This document shows positions 27,767 to 36,682 of a stretch of DNA of 64,000 nt, one piece after another; the first letter of the stretch is position 1; each line of letters starts with the position of its first letter. The stretch comes from JADJLQ01 sp038251405 (GTDB taxonomy: Bacteria > Bacteroidota > Bacteroidia > Chitinophagales > Saprospiraceae). A program made the position numbers and the translations under genes. The stretch spans positions 88,127-152,126 of the forward strand of contig JBBSBH010000010.1 in the NCBI GenBank assembly GCA_038251405.1. Reading direction: 5' to 3'. A model generated the notes under the pieces. The model made no database searches. It was not told the origin of the DNA and saw nothing but the letters and a program-made list of their open reading frames with translations.

Positions 27767-29079
27767 GGAAGCTTTGGTTAATTATAAAGCGGGAATATAC
27801 TACCCGGGTATTTAAAAAATCATTCATCTTACTTACATTACTGGTACCCCTGGGAATCATTGTATTCAGTTTTGTAATTGGGTATATCATGAGCAGAGAT
27901 ACCGTACAAAAATTGAATGTCGCAGTTTCTGATCCGCAACATATGTCTACTGATTCGTTGCTTGTAAAATCCAAGAGTATAAATTATATCGTCAGCACTG
28001 CTTCTTATGAACAATTGAAAGATGAAATGGAAGCCGGAAAATATCAGGCAGTGATAGAGCTGGCTCCGCCTGATGATATTAAGCAGACTAATTTTAAAAT
28101 AAATATTCACACGGATGAACGACTCGATATCAATACCAGCTCCAGCATAGAGTCTTCCGTGTCTAAAGTATATCGAAACTACAAACTCAATAAACTCAAT
28201 ATCAGTAACGATGAAATAAATAATCTCAATGTAGATGTGGATCTTAATCCCCTGGCAGTTTTCAAGCAAGACAAAAAGCAAACAGCATCCTCTAATGTAG
28301 TGGGTGCCATATTAGGGGGCATCATGATGATCTTAATGTATATTTTCGTCCTTAGCCAGGGAATGATGGTGATGCGCAGTGTAATGGAAGAGAAAACTAC
28401 AAGAATAGTTGAAGTGATCCTATCTTCAGTAAAACCTATACAACTGATGATGGGTAAAATAATAGGTGTAGGCGCAGTAGGTCTCACCCAGCTTTTAATA
28501 TGGATAATTTTTATGCCTCTGTTTGGCATTATTTCCAGCATGTTTTTCGGAGTAAATATTTTCAAATCAAGGGTACAGACTCCAGAAATGGATCAAGCTC
28601 TGCAACAAGCATCCAGTATGGGCCTGGATAATATAATGACAGAACTAGGTCATATCCATTGGTGGTTTATAATACCTGTGTTTTTGATTTTATTCATACT
28701 CGGATATTTTCTATATGCCTCACTTTGTGCAGCGATTGGTAGCGCTGTAGGGGATGATCAGGGTGAATCTCAGCAATTGATACTGCCCGTGACTTTGGTA
28801 ATAGTGATGGGATTGTACATCGCTATTGCAGCCATACGTGCACCACATAGTCAGTTGGCCGTAGTATCCTCATTTATTCCTTTTTTTGCACCGATAGTGA
28901 TGGCTACCCGGCTCGCTTTTGATCCTCCGCTCTGGCAAGTATTTTTATCGATAGGAATACTGGCATTATCCTGCTATTTTTTAGCTTTATTGGCAGCAAA
29001 GATTTATCGTACCGGAATTTTAATGTATGGTAAAAAGGCTAGCTATAAAGAATTGGCGAAATGGATTTTTTCTAAATAA
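27763..29079 (+). CDS. ABC-2 type permease, NatB-like
   Basis: 438 residues. One membrane helix near the start (SFILLTLLVPLGIIVFSFVI) is followed by a soluble ~130-residue extracytoplasmic domain. Then comes a membrane block with VVGAILGGIMMILMYIFVL, the ABC-2 core MRSVMEEKTTRIVEVILSS, VGLTQLLIWIIFMPLF, FLILFILGYFLYASL and LSIGILALSCYFLALLAAK. The motif EEKTxRIVEVILSSVKP is typical of NatB/YhaP-like permeases. It is the membrane partner of the ATPase encoded immediately upstream with a four-base overlap. Confidence 0.92.
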   Translation: MRKLWLIIKREYTTRVFKKSFILLTLLVPLGIIVFSFVIGYIMSRDTVQKLNVAVSDPQHMSTDSLLVKSKSINYIVSTASYEQLKDEMEAGKYQAVIELAPPDDIKQTNFKINIHTDERLDINTSSSIESSVSKVYRNYKLNKLNISNDEINNLNVDVDLNPLAVFKQDKKQTASSNVVGAILGGIMMILMYIFVLSQGMMVMRSVMEEKTTRIVEVILSSVKPIQLMMGKIIGVGAVGLTQLLIWIIFMPLFGIISSMFFGVNIFKSRVQTPEMDQALQQASSMGLDNIMTELGHIHWWFIIPVFLILFILGYFLYASLCAAIGSAVGDDQGESQQLILPVTLVIVMGLYIAIAAIRAPHSQLAVVSSFIPFFAPIVMATRLAFDPPLWQVFLSIGILALSCYFLALLAAKIYRTGILMYGKKASYKELAKWIFSK

Positions 29080-29122
29080 GTTTTCTCACCTTCAAAATTG
29101 TTTTTTTTCTTACCACGATAAA

Positions 29123-29959
29123 ATGAAATACAAGTTATTCTTATTTGTAGGATTGTTTGTTTCCTGTGCTTCCTCAAAATCGGGTCAAACTGTTGTATTA
29201 GATAAGAATATTTTTCCAACTTTTCGAGAGCAGGTATCCAGGCTTCCATCGAGGGAAAACTTTCATATTTATATTCTCGCCGGACAATCCAATATGGCTG
29301 GAAGAGGCTTTGTGCAACCAGAAGATACGATAGCAAATCATCGAATATTGACCATGAATAAACATAACCAATGGGAGTATGCCAAAGAGCCGTTGCATTA
29401 TTATGAACCGGAGCGAGCAGGCCTTGACTGTGGAATGTCATTCGCTCAAAAAATGGTGGCCAAATCTGGTAAAAATGTCGTGATTGGATTGTTGCCATGT
29501 GCCATCGGTGGTAGCTCGATCGGACAGTGGCTGAATGATTCTACTTATAGAGGCGTGACATTATATAGTAATCTTTTAAAAAGAATTCACGAGGCTCAGC
29601 AATATGGGATTATCAAGGGAATGCTTTGGCATCAAGGGGAGTCCAATGCTAATGAAAAGGGATTTAAAAATTTCAAAACAAATGCAATTCAGTTTTTTAA
29701 TAATCTACGAACGGATACAGATATGGCAAACCTTCCCATCTATGCAGGAACAATAGGTTCTTTCTTGCGAAAACAAGAATTTCCATTAGCTTCCAATATT
29801 AACGCTACTTTAAATGAATTGCCTACCTATTTAAATCAGTTTTACCTGGTAACCACGAATGGCTTAGAACCGAAATCGGATACCATTCACTTCAATACTG
29901 AATCACAAAGGTTGCTTGGGGAGCGATATGCAAAAATGGTGCTAAGACCTAAAAAGTAA
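29123..29959 (+). CDS. Sialate O-acetylesterase-like (SASA/CE6-type) lipoprotein
   Basis: The frame opens at 29027 inside the permease gene, but the ATG at 29123 starts a lipoprotein signal, MKYKLFLFVGLFVSC, with Cys15 the likely lipid anchor, giving 278 residues. SGNH/SASA motifs are YILAGQSNMAGRG (Ser nucleophile), LLPCAIGGSSIGQW, LWHQGESNA and the final DTIHFNTESQ with the catalytic Asp/His pair. Such enzymes remove acetyl groups from sialic acid or xylan. It sits 43 bases after the ABC permease, but function ties it better to the glycan enzymes around 15-24 kb and 32-34 kb. Confidence 0.88.
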   Translation: MKYKLFLFVGLFVSCASSKSGQTVVLDKNIFPTFREQVSRLPSRENFHIYILAGQSNMAGRGFVQPEDTIANHRILTMNKHNQWEYAKEPLHYYEPERAGLDCGMSFAQKMVAKSGKNVVIGLLPCAIGGSSIGQWLNDSTYRGVTLYSNLLKRIHEAQQYGIIKGMLWHQGESNANEKGFKNFKTNAIQFFNNLRTDTDMANLPIYAGTIGSFLRKQEFPLASNINATLNELPTYLNQFYLVTTNGLEPKSDTIHFNTESQRLLGERYAKMVLRPKK

Positions 29960-29967
29960 TGACCGGC

Positions 29968-30603
29968 TTAAACCAACTTATTTAGAATAGCGAATTTGAC
30001 CAATCCAGCGATACCATTTACCTCTAGTTTCTGAATAAGATTGTTTCTATGGGTATCTACCGTTCGGGCGCTTATAAATAATCGTTTTCCAATTTCCGGA
30101 CTAGAAAACCCTTCAGCTATTAATTTTAGTACTTCCAGCTCTCTATCTGAAAGCTTTTTCAATTGATTATGATCCGGATGGCCAGACTTTTTATTTAATA
30201 AGATATTGGCTACTTCTGAACTGAAATAATTTTCACCGGTATACACTTTTTTTATTGCTTCAATAAGTACGGTCAAAGAAGCATTTTTAAATATAAAGCC
30301 TTTAGCCCCACACGCTACAGCTTCCTGAATTATTTCTTTGTCGAGTAGCATGGTAAGCATGATTATTTTACTTCCAAAATATTCATGAGTAATTTTTTTT
30401 AAGGCCTCTATACCATTCATATTGGGCATTTCAATGTCCAACAGGATTACATCTGGTTTTTTACCTGATTTCATGAGCTGAATCAGTTCTAAGCCATCGG
30501 CTGCTTCGCCTATCACCTCTATCTCATTCATTTCAGAAAGTAAGGCTTTAAAGCCCTGGCGAACGAGGTGATGATCGTCAGCAAGTATGATTTTGATCTT
30601 CAT
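29968..30603 (-). CDS. NarL/LuxR-family response regulator
   Basis: 211 residues. The receiver domain (1-~120) has the acidic pair ADD (8-10), phosphoacceptor Asp56 in DVILLDIEMPNMNG, LTML and the conserved Lys in GFIFKNAS. A LuxR-type helix-turn-helix follows at ~145-211 (LSDRELEVLKLIAEGFSS, EIGKRL, SARTVDTHRNNLIQKL). Its start overlaps the stop of the upstream sensor kinase gene by four bases (30600-30603), so the two proteins form a coupled two-component pair. Targets are unknown. Confidence 0.95.
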   Translation of the reverse strand: MKIKIILADDHHLVRQGFKALLSEMNEIEVIGEAADGLELIQLMKSGKKPDVILLDIEMPNMNGIEALKKITHEYFGSKIIMLTMLLDKEIIQEAVACGAKGFIFKNASLTVLIEAIKKVYTGENYFSSEVANILLNKKSGHPDHNQLKKLSDRELEVLKLIAEGFSSPEIGKRLFISARTVDTHRNNLIQKLEVNGIAGLVKFAILNKLV

Positions 30604-32396
30604 ATTGGAATTCTAATAGTGGAAATGGTACCCGAGGGAATGCCCTGTTCAGAATTGAATGATCCGCCTAATGTATTCACCCTACTCAAAATATTTAATA
30701 ATCCCATGCTACCTTTTTTGCGTGCGGTATCAAAGTCAAAACTAGTGCCATCGTTTTCCATTTTCATAATCAGACTCTCCCCCGTTTTATAAAGTTGCAA
30801 AATTATTTTATTAGCTGCCGCATGTTTGATTACATTAGTGAGTAGTTCCTGAGCTATGCGATACAATCCCAGCTCTACTTGATTATTTATTTTTTCGGGT
30901 AGATTAAAGTGCTCAAAATCAGTCTGGAGATGAGTATGCAAGGTAGTATTTCTCAGTAATAATTCAAGACTGGGTACAAGGCCTTGAGTTTCCAAAGTCG
31001 GTGGCATCATTACATGGGATATATTTCGCACCTCAGTAGCTGACTGGCTAAGTTGATTGTTAAGATGGGCGAGTTGATTTGCTTCGGGGATATCCGATTT
31101 TTCCAATTTATTTTGAACTTGCTGGAGTCCAAGTTGTAAGGATACTAATTCCTGAGCAATACCATCGTGTAAGTCTTTAGCTATTCGTTTTCGTTCTGCT
31201 TCCTGTGCTTCTATCACTGCCTTTAATCCAATTTTCTGTTCATTAATAATAGCTTCCTGTAATAGTTGTTTTTGTTTTGATCTATATCTATTGTAAAATA
31301 AATAGGCTAACACACTAAATAATAAAAAGCCGGATAGAATACTAAAAAGCCATACACGTTGCCGAAAAAGCGCATTCTTTTGTGATATGATTTCCTGATC
31401 CTTTTGCGCCGCTTCGTATTTTACCTCCATTTCAGTAACCTCCTTTGTATATGTCTTTTTGAGAATGGTGTCTTTACTGTCCTTAAACAATACCTGGTAT
31501 TCATAGGCTTTTTTATAGTCACCTTCTTTTACATGGGCATCTGCAAGCATTTTATATAGTTCTGGTCTGAATCCATCTTCATTGGCAAGATAGGTTGCCT
31601 CTAAAGCCTTTTGATAAAATTTAAACCCTTCGTCATAATCATTCTCGGCAATAAAAGCCTCTCCAAGATTTGAATAACTAATAGGTAAGTTACCAATAGA
31701 ATTCATTTTTAATTCTATTTCCAGCGCTTTTAGATAATATTTTTTTGCATTGGTAAAATCATTATTCATATAATAAATGGCACCAATATTAGAACTGGCA
31801 ATAGCCTGACCAGCGGGATAACCCGCTTTTTCATCTAAAATATATGCGCGCTCAAAACACACCAGAGCCGAATCATATTTTCCAAGACTAAAATAAACAC
31901 CGCCTAAAGGGTTAAGATTTGCCGCAATGCGGGTATCATTTTTATAGGCTTCATTTATTGCCAAAGCCTGATTAAAATATTGTATGGATTTTGCGTATTC
32001 ACCTTTATCGGAAAATATTACCCCCAGGTTGTGGTACGCTGAACTTTTCTGTTCTACCACTTTTAGTGAATCAAAAATATGTAGCGCGCCAAAACTCAGC
32101 ATAGAGGCTTTCTCACTGTCACCATTTCTAAAATAAGCATAGCCCAGGTCAGTCATTAAATCCGCTTTTCTAAATAAAAGACGACGCTTATCAGCTAATT
32201 CAATGGCTTTGGCGAAATAGTAAATAGTGGAATCCTGATTTGTGCGTTTGTATCGATTACCTATTTTTTCATAAAAGTTTATCCGGGTAGTATCTGTAAT
32301 ATAAGTAGTCAGTATTGCCTTGAGACTATCCAAATCATTTTGAGACAAAAGCAAACAGCTTGACAAACACAATATAAAAACGAGAATTCTTCTCAT
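30600..32396 (-). CDS. TPR-containing sensor histidine kinase (HisKA_3 type)
   Basis: 598 residues. A signal/anchor (MRRILVFILCLSSCLLLSQ) precedes about six TPR repeats (~40-305; e.g. YHNLGVIFSDKGEYAKSI, SSNIGAIYYMNNDFTNAKK). One membrane helix lies at ~348-368. The cytoplasmic part holds a dimerisation/phosphoacceptor helix with His410 in ERKRIAKDLHDG, and an HATPase_c domain with the N-box ELLTNVIKHA (Asn521) and GSMGLLNI. The TPR part is probably periplasmic and acts as the sensor. The cognate regulator follows with a four-base overlap. A close paralogue lies at 46201-48147. Confidence 0.93.
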   Translation of the reverse strand: MRRILVFILCLSSCLLLSQNDLDSLKAILTTYITDTTRINFYEKIGNRYKRTNQDSTIYYFAKAIELADKRRLLFRKADLMTDLGYAYFRNGDSEKASMLSFGALHIFDSLKVVEQKSSAYHNLGVIFSDKGEYAKSIQYFNQALAINEAYKNDTRIAANLNPLGGVYFSLGKYDSALVCFERAYILDEKAGYPAGQAIASSNIGAIYYMNNDFTNAKKYYLKALEIELKMNSIGNLPISYSNLGEAFIAENDYDEGFKFYQKALEATYLANEDGFRPELYKMLADAHVKEGDYKKAYEYQVLFKDSKDTILKKTYTKEVTEMEVKYEAAQKDQEIISQKNALFRQRVWLFSILSGFLLFSVLAYLFYNRYRSKQKQLLQEAIINEQKIGLKAVIEAQEAERKRIAKDLHDGIAQELVSLQLGLQQVQNKLEKSDIPEANQLAHLNNQLSQSATEVRNISHVMMPPTLETQGLVPSLELLLRNTTLHTHLQTDFEHFNLPEKINNQVELGLYRIAQELLTNVIKHAAANKIILQLYKTGESLIMKMENDGTSFDFDTARKKGSMGLLNILSRVNTLGGSFNSEQGIPSGTISTIRIPI

Positions 32397-32490
32397 ATAA
32401 GCCTGATAAATTACACAAATAATCTCTATGGGCTAAAATTACACCATCTGCTTTTTTATTAGGACTCTTTACTGACTTAATATATTGGCG

Positions 32491-33837
32491 TTAGGTTTTT
32501 TCTACCAGGGCTTCAGTGATATGAAAAGCTTTTAGCGATTTTAAATTTACTCTCTGGTAAAGATCTTGCAATTCGAGCTCTATTTTATCAATCTTCAGGA
32601 GTGGAAATGTAATTATTCGTTTTCTTCCTACCGTAGTGCCTTCTATAATTTTTACTATATTTTCAGCCTGATACAGGTTCAATTTGAATGCACTAATACT
32701 TTGTCCATTCTTTGTTTTTTCAGCTAAGACTATAGTGTTTATTTCCTGTGGATTCTTCCAAACCAATGAAAACTTATTTCGCGAAATTTTTTTAAAGGAA
32801 CCGGATATACTGATTTCATTTTCAAAATTTGATTTTTTTAGAAGTTGAAAACCAACCAGGGCAGCAGAATCAGTTGAATGAATCTTTCCTCTAGGATCTG
32901 GTGGTACATTTAGTAAAAAATTAGCGCCACGGCCTACTGATTTTAAATAGAGCTCAAATAATTGTTCTGGTGATTTTACTTTTTCATCTTCATTTCGATG
33001 ATAAAACCAACCTGGCCTGATGCTTACATCACATTCAGCCGGAATCCAATCACTGCCATTTACATTTCCTGTACCGAGCACAGATTGTGCCGGAGCCCCT
33101 GCGCCCGGGGTAAATCCTTTTATATTCAATGTATTCCAATTTGTCATGGAGGCAATGCCTTTTTCATTACCTACCCATCGAAGCTGAGGACCTATATCAC
33201 TGAATACGACTGTCTTAGGTGATAATTCATGCACGGTCTTTTTAAAAAGATTCCAGTCATAGATTTGTTTTTTACCATTTGGCCCTTCACCATTGGCGCC
33301 ATCCCACCAAAGCTCCCAGATCGGTCCGTAGTTAGTAAATAGTTCTTTCATCATGTTTACAAACACGGTATTGTATTCAGCGGTACCATATGCAGGATGA
33401 TTCCTATCCCAAGGTGAGATGTATACCCCGAATTTTAATCCGTGAGATTTGCATGCTGCTGAAAGCTCTTTCAACACATCGCCTTTACCATCGCGCCATT
33501 TACTTTCACGTACGGTATGCTTAGAAAAATTACTAGGCCATAAACAAAATCCATCATGATGTTTGGCCGTAATAATAATTCCGGTCGCACCAGCTGCTTT
33601 AGCAATGTCAGCCCATTGATTACAATCTAAATCTATAGGATTAAAAATATCTTCTGCCTCATTTCCATGGCCCCACTCCAAATCTGTATAGGTATTCGGT
33701 CCAAAATGAGTAAATAAGTAAAACTCTTGCTCATGCCACTGAAGCTGAGCTTTAGAAGGTTTTACAATCTTATGCGTTTGAGCATGAGCATCTGTTGCGT
33801 GGAAAAAAAGGAATAGACTAATTATAAACAATCTCAT
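32491..33837 (-). CDS. Alpha-L-fucosidase, GH29
   Basis: 448 residues with a signal peptide (MRLFIISLFLFFHATDAHAQ). The GH29 barrel shows FTHFGPNTYTDLEWGHG, IIITAKHHDGFCLWPS, KFGVYISPWDR and ELWWDGANGEG with Asp179 as the catalytic nucleophile; GRGANFLLNVPPDPRG follows. A small beta-rich C-terminal domain completes it. It should release alpha-L-fucose from glycans in the periplasm or outside. It is single, on the opposite strand from the other glycan enzymes, with no SusC/D neighbours. Confidence 0.93.
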   Translation of the reverse strand: MRLFIISLFLFFHATDAHAQTHKIVKPSKAQLQWHEQEFYLFTHFGPNTYTDLEWGHGNEAEDIFNPIDLDCNQWADIAKAAGATGIIITAKHHDGFCLWPSNFSKHTVRESKWRDGKGDVLKELSAACKSHGLKFGVYISPWDRNHPAYGTAEYNTVFVNMMKELFTNYGPIWELWWDGANGEGPNGKKQIYDWNLFKKTVHELSPKTVVFSDIGPQLRWVGNEKGIASMTNWNTLNIKGFTPGAGAPAQSVLGTGNVNGSDWIPAECDVSIRPGWFYHRNEDEKVKSPEQLFELYLKSVGRGANFLLNVPPDPRGKIHSTDSAALVGFQLLKKSNFENEISISGSFKKISRNKFSLVWKNPQEINTIVLAEKTKNGQSISAFKLNLYQAENIVKIIEGTTVGRKRIITFPLLKIDKIELELQDLYQRVNLKSLKAFHITEALVEKT

Positions 33838-33880
33838 CTTCTATGAATGAAATTGTAAAATAAGAATTCAGATCGAAACC

Positions 33881-35134
33881 TTATACCCTTTCTCTCGATC
33901 TGGCAAATCTTTTCATTCCGCCATTTCTAGGTGGACGAGCACGATCACTTCTTTTATTAGATGGCTGTGCTTGCTTAGACATTATTTTCTGCGTCAATAA
34001 TTCCTTGGCCAATGGGTATGGATGATCATTGACTACAGGTATATTAAACCCAATGAGTTTTTGTATATCTCTGAGCTCTGCCCGTTCTTCGATATCGCAA
34101 AAAGAGATAGCAACACCATCATTACCAGCTCTGCCGGTACGACCAATACGATGTATATAGGTCTCTGGTACGTTGGGCATATCATAGTTAAATACATGAG
34201 TAAGATCATCTATATCGATACCCCGAGCTGCAATATCAGTAGCCACCAGGGCAAGGATATTACCTTTCTTGAAATCATTCAATGCATTTTGTCTTGCATT
34301 CTGGCTTTTGTTGCCGTGGATGGCCGCAGATCTTATTCTTGCATTTTGTAAAAAGCGAACTACTTTGTCAGCACCATGCTTGGTACGTGTAAATACCAGT
34401 GCAGTCTCAATATTTTTTGCATTTAGCAGGAAAAGTAATAGTCTTTGTTTGTCAGCTTTATTAGTATAGTACAGACTTTGTTCGATTTTATCCACCGTAG
34501 AGGAGGGCGGACTTACTTCTACTTTTACTGGATCATGTAATAAAGCATCTGCTAATTTTTGAATTTCTGGAGGCATAGTAGCCGAGAAAAACAAAGTTTG
34601 CTTGCGCCTGGGCAATTTGTCTATCACTTTTTTTACATCGTGTATAAATCCCATATCAAGCATACGGTCGGCTTCGTCCAGGACGAAGATTTCAAGTTTA
34701 TTTAAATGTATATAGCCTTGCTCCATCAGGTCAAGAAGTCTTCCTGGGGTAGCTATCAGTACATCCACTCCTCGTTTAAGTGCGGTTACCTGGTTTACCT
34801 GTGATACTCCTCCAAAAACAACTGTATTTCTGACTTGAGTATATTTTCCATAGGCATTAAAGCTATCGCCAATCTGCACAGCAAGCTCCCGGGTGGGAGT
34901 CAGGATCAGTGCTTTGATACCAGGTCTGTATGACTCTTGAGTTTCAAATATTTGAAGAATAGGGATTGCAAAAGCTGCGGTTTTACCGGTCCCTGTCTGG
35001 GCACATCCCAGCAGGTCTCTGCGATCTAGTACATGAGGGATGGCCTCAGCTTGTATAGGGGTGGGTGTTTCGTATCCTTCAGCATGCAATGCTTTGAGAA
35101 TAGGATCTATTAATTCTAATTTTTTAAATGCCAT
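33881..35134 (-). CDS. rhlE: DEAD-box RNA helicase, RhlE-like
   Basis: 417 residues. Motifs in order: Q-motif (FKKLELIDPILKAL, then TPIQ), Walker A AQTGTGKT, PTRELA, GG, TPGRLLD, VLDEADRMLDMGF, SAT, a helicase C domain with FTRTKHG, ATDIAARGIDID and HRIGRTGRAG. The tail is basic (RSDRARPPRNGGMKRF), typical of RNA-binding ends. It remodels structured RNA in ribosome assembly or mRNA decay, often in cold adaptation. A -7-like box at 35241-35248 predicts a ~100-base leader. Confidence 0.93.
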   Translation of the reverse strand: MAFKKLELIDPILKALHAEGYETPTPIQAEAIPHVLDRRDLLGCAQTGTGKTAAFAIPILQIFETQESYRPGIKALILTPTRELAVQIGDSFNAYGKYTQVRNTVVFGGVSQVNQVTALKRGVDVLIATPGRLLDLMEQGYIHLNKLEIFVLDEADRMLDMGFIHDVKKVIDKLPRRKQTLFFSATMPPEIQKLADALLHDPVKVEVSPPSSTVDKIEQSLYYTNKADKQRLLLFLLNAKNIETALVFTRTKHGADKVVRFLQNARIRSAAIHGNKSQNARQNALNDFKKGNILALVATDIAARGIDIDDLTHVFNYDMPNVPETYIHRIGRTGRAGNDGVAISFCDIEERAELRDIQKLIGFNIPVVNDHPYPLAKELLTQKIMSKQAQPSNKRSDRARPPRNGGMKRFARSRERV

Positions 35135-35557
35135 TATGATTGTAATATGTGGAAAAAGGTGTAGTGTGGTGAAAATCTAAAATTGGAGAAGGTAGATTAT
35201 AAATTCACCGGCAGTAATGCCTTGGTTATAAATTGAGCGGCAAAGGTAATTTAATTTTTTGAAACATGGTAGAAAAGTATTGGGGTTATTTTAAATAAAG
35301 CAAAGCTCTAATTGCCTTTTTTCCATTTTAACCCAATTTATACAGTTGAAGCAAAAATTGCCGAATGGTCGATGAAATAGTTGAATTGAAAACCAACTAT
35401 TTATCGAGGTTAAACCATGAGTCTTGAAAATGAAATTATTCCTTATCATTTTAATTCAATATAATTAATTCATTTTCAATACCTCAGATTTTGCATAGAA
35501 ATTCTAATGCAAAATTTCGATTTAAAATATACTTATATTCATACTCCATACCAAATT
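35135..35557. other. Intergenic region with divergent promoters
   Basis: This stretch separates the helicase from the divergent epimerase. It holds a leftward -7-like box at 35241-35248. I see no other ORF of interest. The epimerase frame extends back to 35507, but that stretch (MQNFDLKYTYIHTPYQ) precedes the family start and is treated as non-coding. Confidence 0.4.
35241..35248 (-). promoter_or_regulatory. TACCTTTG -7 box upstream of the helicase
   Basis: On the minus strand the sequence reads TACCTTTG, an exact TAnnTTTG match, 107 bases before the helicase ATG at 35134. No -33 TTG at standard spacing was found. If used, the mRNA would have a leader of about 100 bases, room for post-transcriptional control. 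Confidence 0.4.
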
Positions 35558-36625
35558 ATGAAAATAGAGTCCATTGAAATTAGACTGGAAAATCTTAAAC
35601 TTTCTAAACCATATCGCATTGCTTTCAAGACTATAGATTTTGTAGAAAATCTTTTTGTAATGGTCAGAATGACCAATGGCATAATTGGGTATGGTAGCTG
35701 CAATCCTGAAAACGAAGTGGCTTTTATCTCCCGGAAAAAAACCCTGGAAAGTATTGAACTACTGGATCAGGACAAATTGAAAAGCATTTCCTTTGATGAT
35801 CCGTGGACAATGATCCATGAAATTAATACCATGCTGGATCATGTACCTACTTTGCAAGCCGCTTTGGAAATTTCAATTTGGGATGCCTGGGGAAAATCAT
35901 TAGATAAATCCGTATTAGATATTTGGGGTAAAAAAATTGATCCTCTTCCTACTTCAGTTACTATTGGTATCATGGATGCAGAACAAACTTTGCAGGAAGC
36001 TCATGCATTTATAAAAAATGGATTTGATCATCTTAAAATTAAAATTGGAATAGATCCTGAATCTGATACAGAACGAATAATCAAGCTCCGCGAAGAATTT
36101 AAAGACTCCATCGTAATCAGAGCAGATATCAACCAGGGGTATAGGCTAGAGGATTTTACAACGTTTCTATCGCTGAGTGAAAATCTGGGAATTGAATTAT
36201 ACGAACAACCATTGAGAAGAGATCAATTTACTGATTTAGATACTATAAATACGAGTCAAAAATCAACTATTGCAGCCGATGAATCTTTATTAAATATAGC
36301 TGATGCAAATGAGTTAATTACTAATAACAGGTGTGGTATATTGAATATTAAAATCATGAAATGTGGTGGACCCTCTTTTGTTGACCCCATTTCTGAATTA
36401 GCCAAAAATCACCAGGTGACGCTCATGTGGGGCTGCAATGATGAAAGCAGGTTGAGCATCGCCGCCGCGATGAATATGGCCTATGCTCATGAAAATACTA
36501 AATACCTGGACCTGGATGGAAGTTTTGATTTGGCTTATGATCCAGCACTCGGTGGATTTGAAATAAAAAATGGTGTAATGATTCCGGTTGATAAGCCTGG
36601 CTTTGGAATTGATTTGGAATTTTGA
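35558..36625 (+). CDS. Dipeptide epimerase (L-Ala-D/L-Glu epimerase-like), enolase superfamily
   Basis: The ATG at 35558 (MKIESIEIRLENLKL) gives 355 residues and matches the family start. Catalytic features are HLKIKIG (Lys160, Lys162), metal ligands Asp190 in IRADINQGY, Glu216 in LYEQPL and Asp241 in AADES, and Lys265 in LNIKIMKCGG; WGCNDESRL follows. This is the muconate-lactonizing subgroup, which epimerises dipeptides such as those from murein recycling. Dipeptide specificity is probable but not proved by sequence alone. It is convergent with the pyrophosphatase gene and shares a terminator with it. Confidence 0.88.
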   Translation: MKIESIEIRLENLKLSKPYRIAFKTIDFVENLFVMVRMTNGIIGYGSCNPENEVAFISRKKTLESIELLDQDKLKSISFDDPWTMIHEINTMLDHVPTLQAALEISIWDAWGKSLDKSVLDIWGKKIDPLPTSVTIGIMDAEQTLQEAHAFIKNGFDHLKIKIGIDPESDTERIIKLREEFKDSIVIRADINQGYRLEDFTTFLSLSENLGIELYEQPLRRDQFTDLDTINTSQKSTIAADESLLNIADANELITNNRCGILNIKIMKCGGPSFVDPISELAKNHQVTLMWGCNDESRLSIAAAMNMAYAHENTKYLDLDGSFDLAYDPALGGFEIKNGVMIPVDKPGFGIDLEF

Positions 36626-36634
36626 AATAAAAAA

Positions 36635-36656
36635 GCCGATGAAAATCTCCACCGGC
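36635..36656. terminator. Bidirectional hairpin terminator
   Basis: GCCGATG (36635-36641) pairs with CACCGGC (36650-36656) with one mismatch, flanked by A-rich sequence on the left and a T run on the right. It lies between convergent genes and can stop both; U-tracts follow on each strand. Confidence 0.7.
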
Positions 36657-36682
36657 AAATTAATTTATTTTTTTAATGGGAA

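Noticed and set aside
27838..28281. 147-residue frame antisense to the NatB-like permease
   Set aside because: Shadow of the permease reading frame; no start signal or family match.
29043..29498. 151-residue frame antisense to the esterase gene
   Set aside because: Overlaps two supported genes on the other strand and has no protein-like composition.
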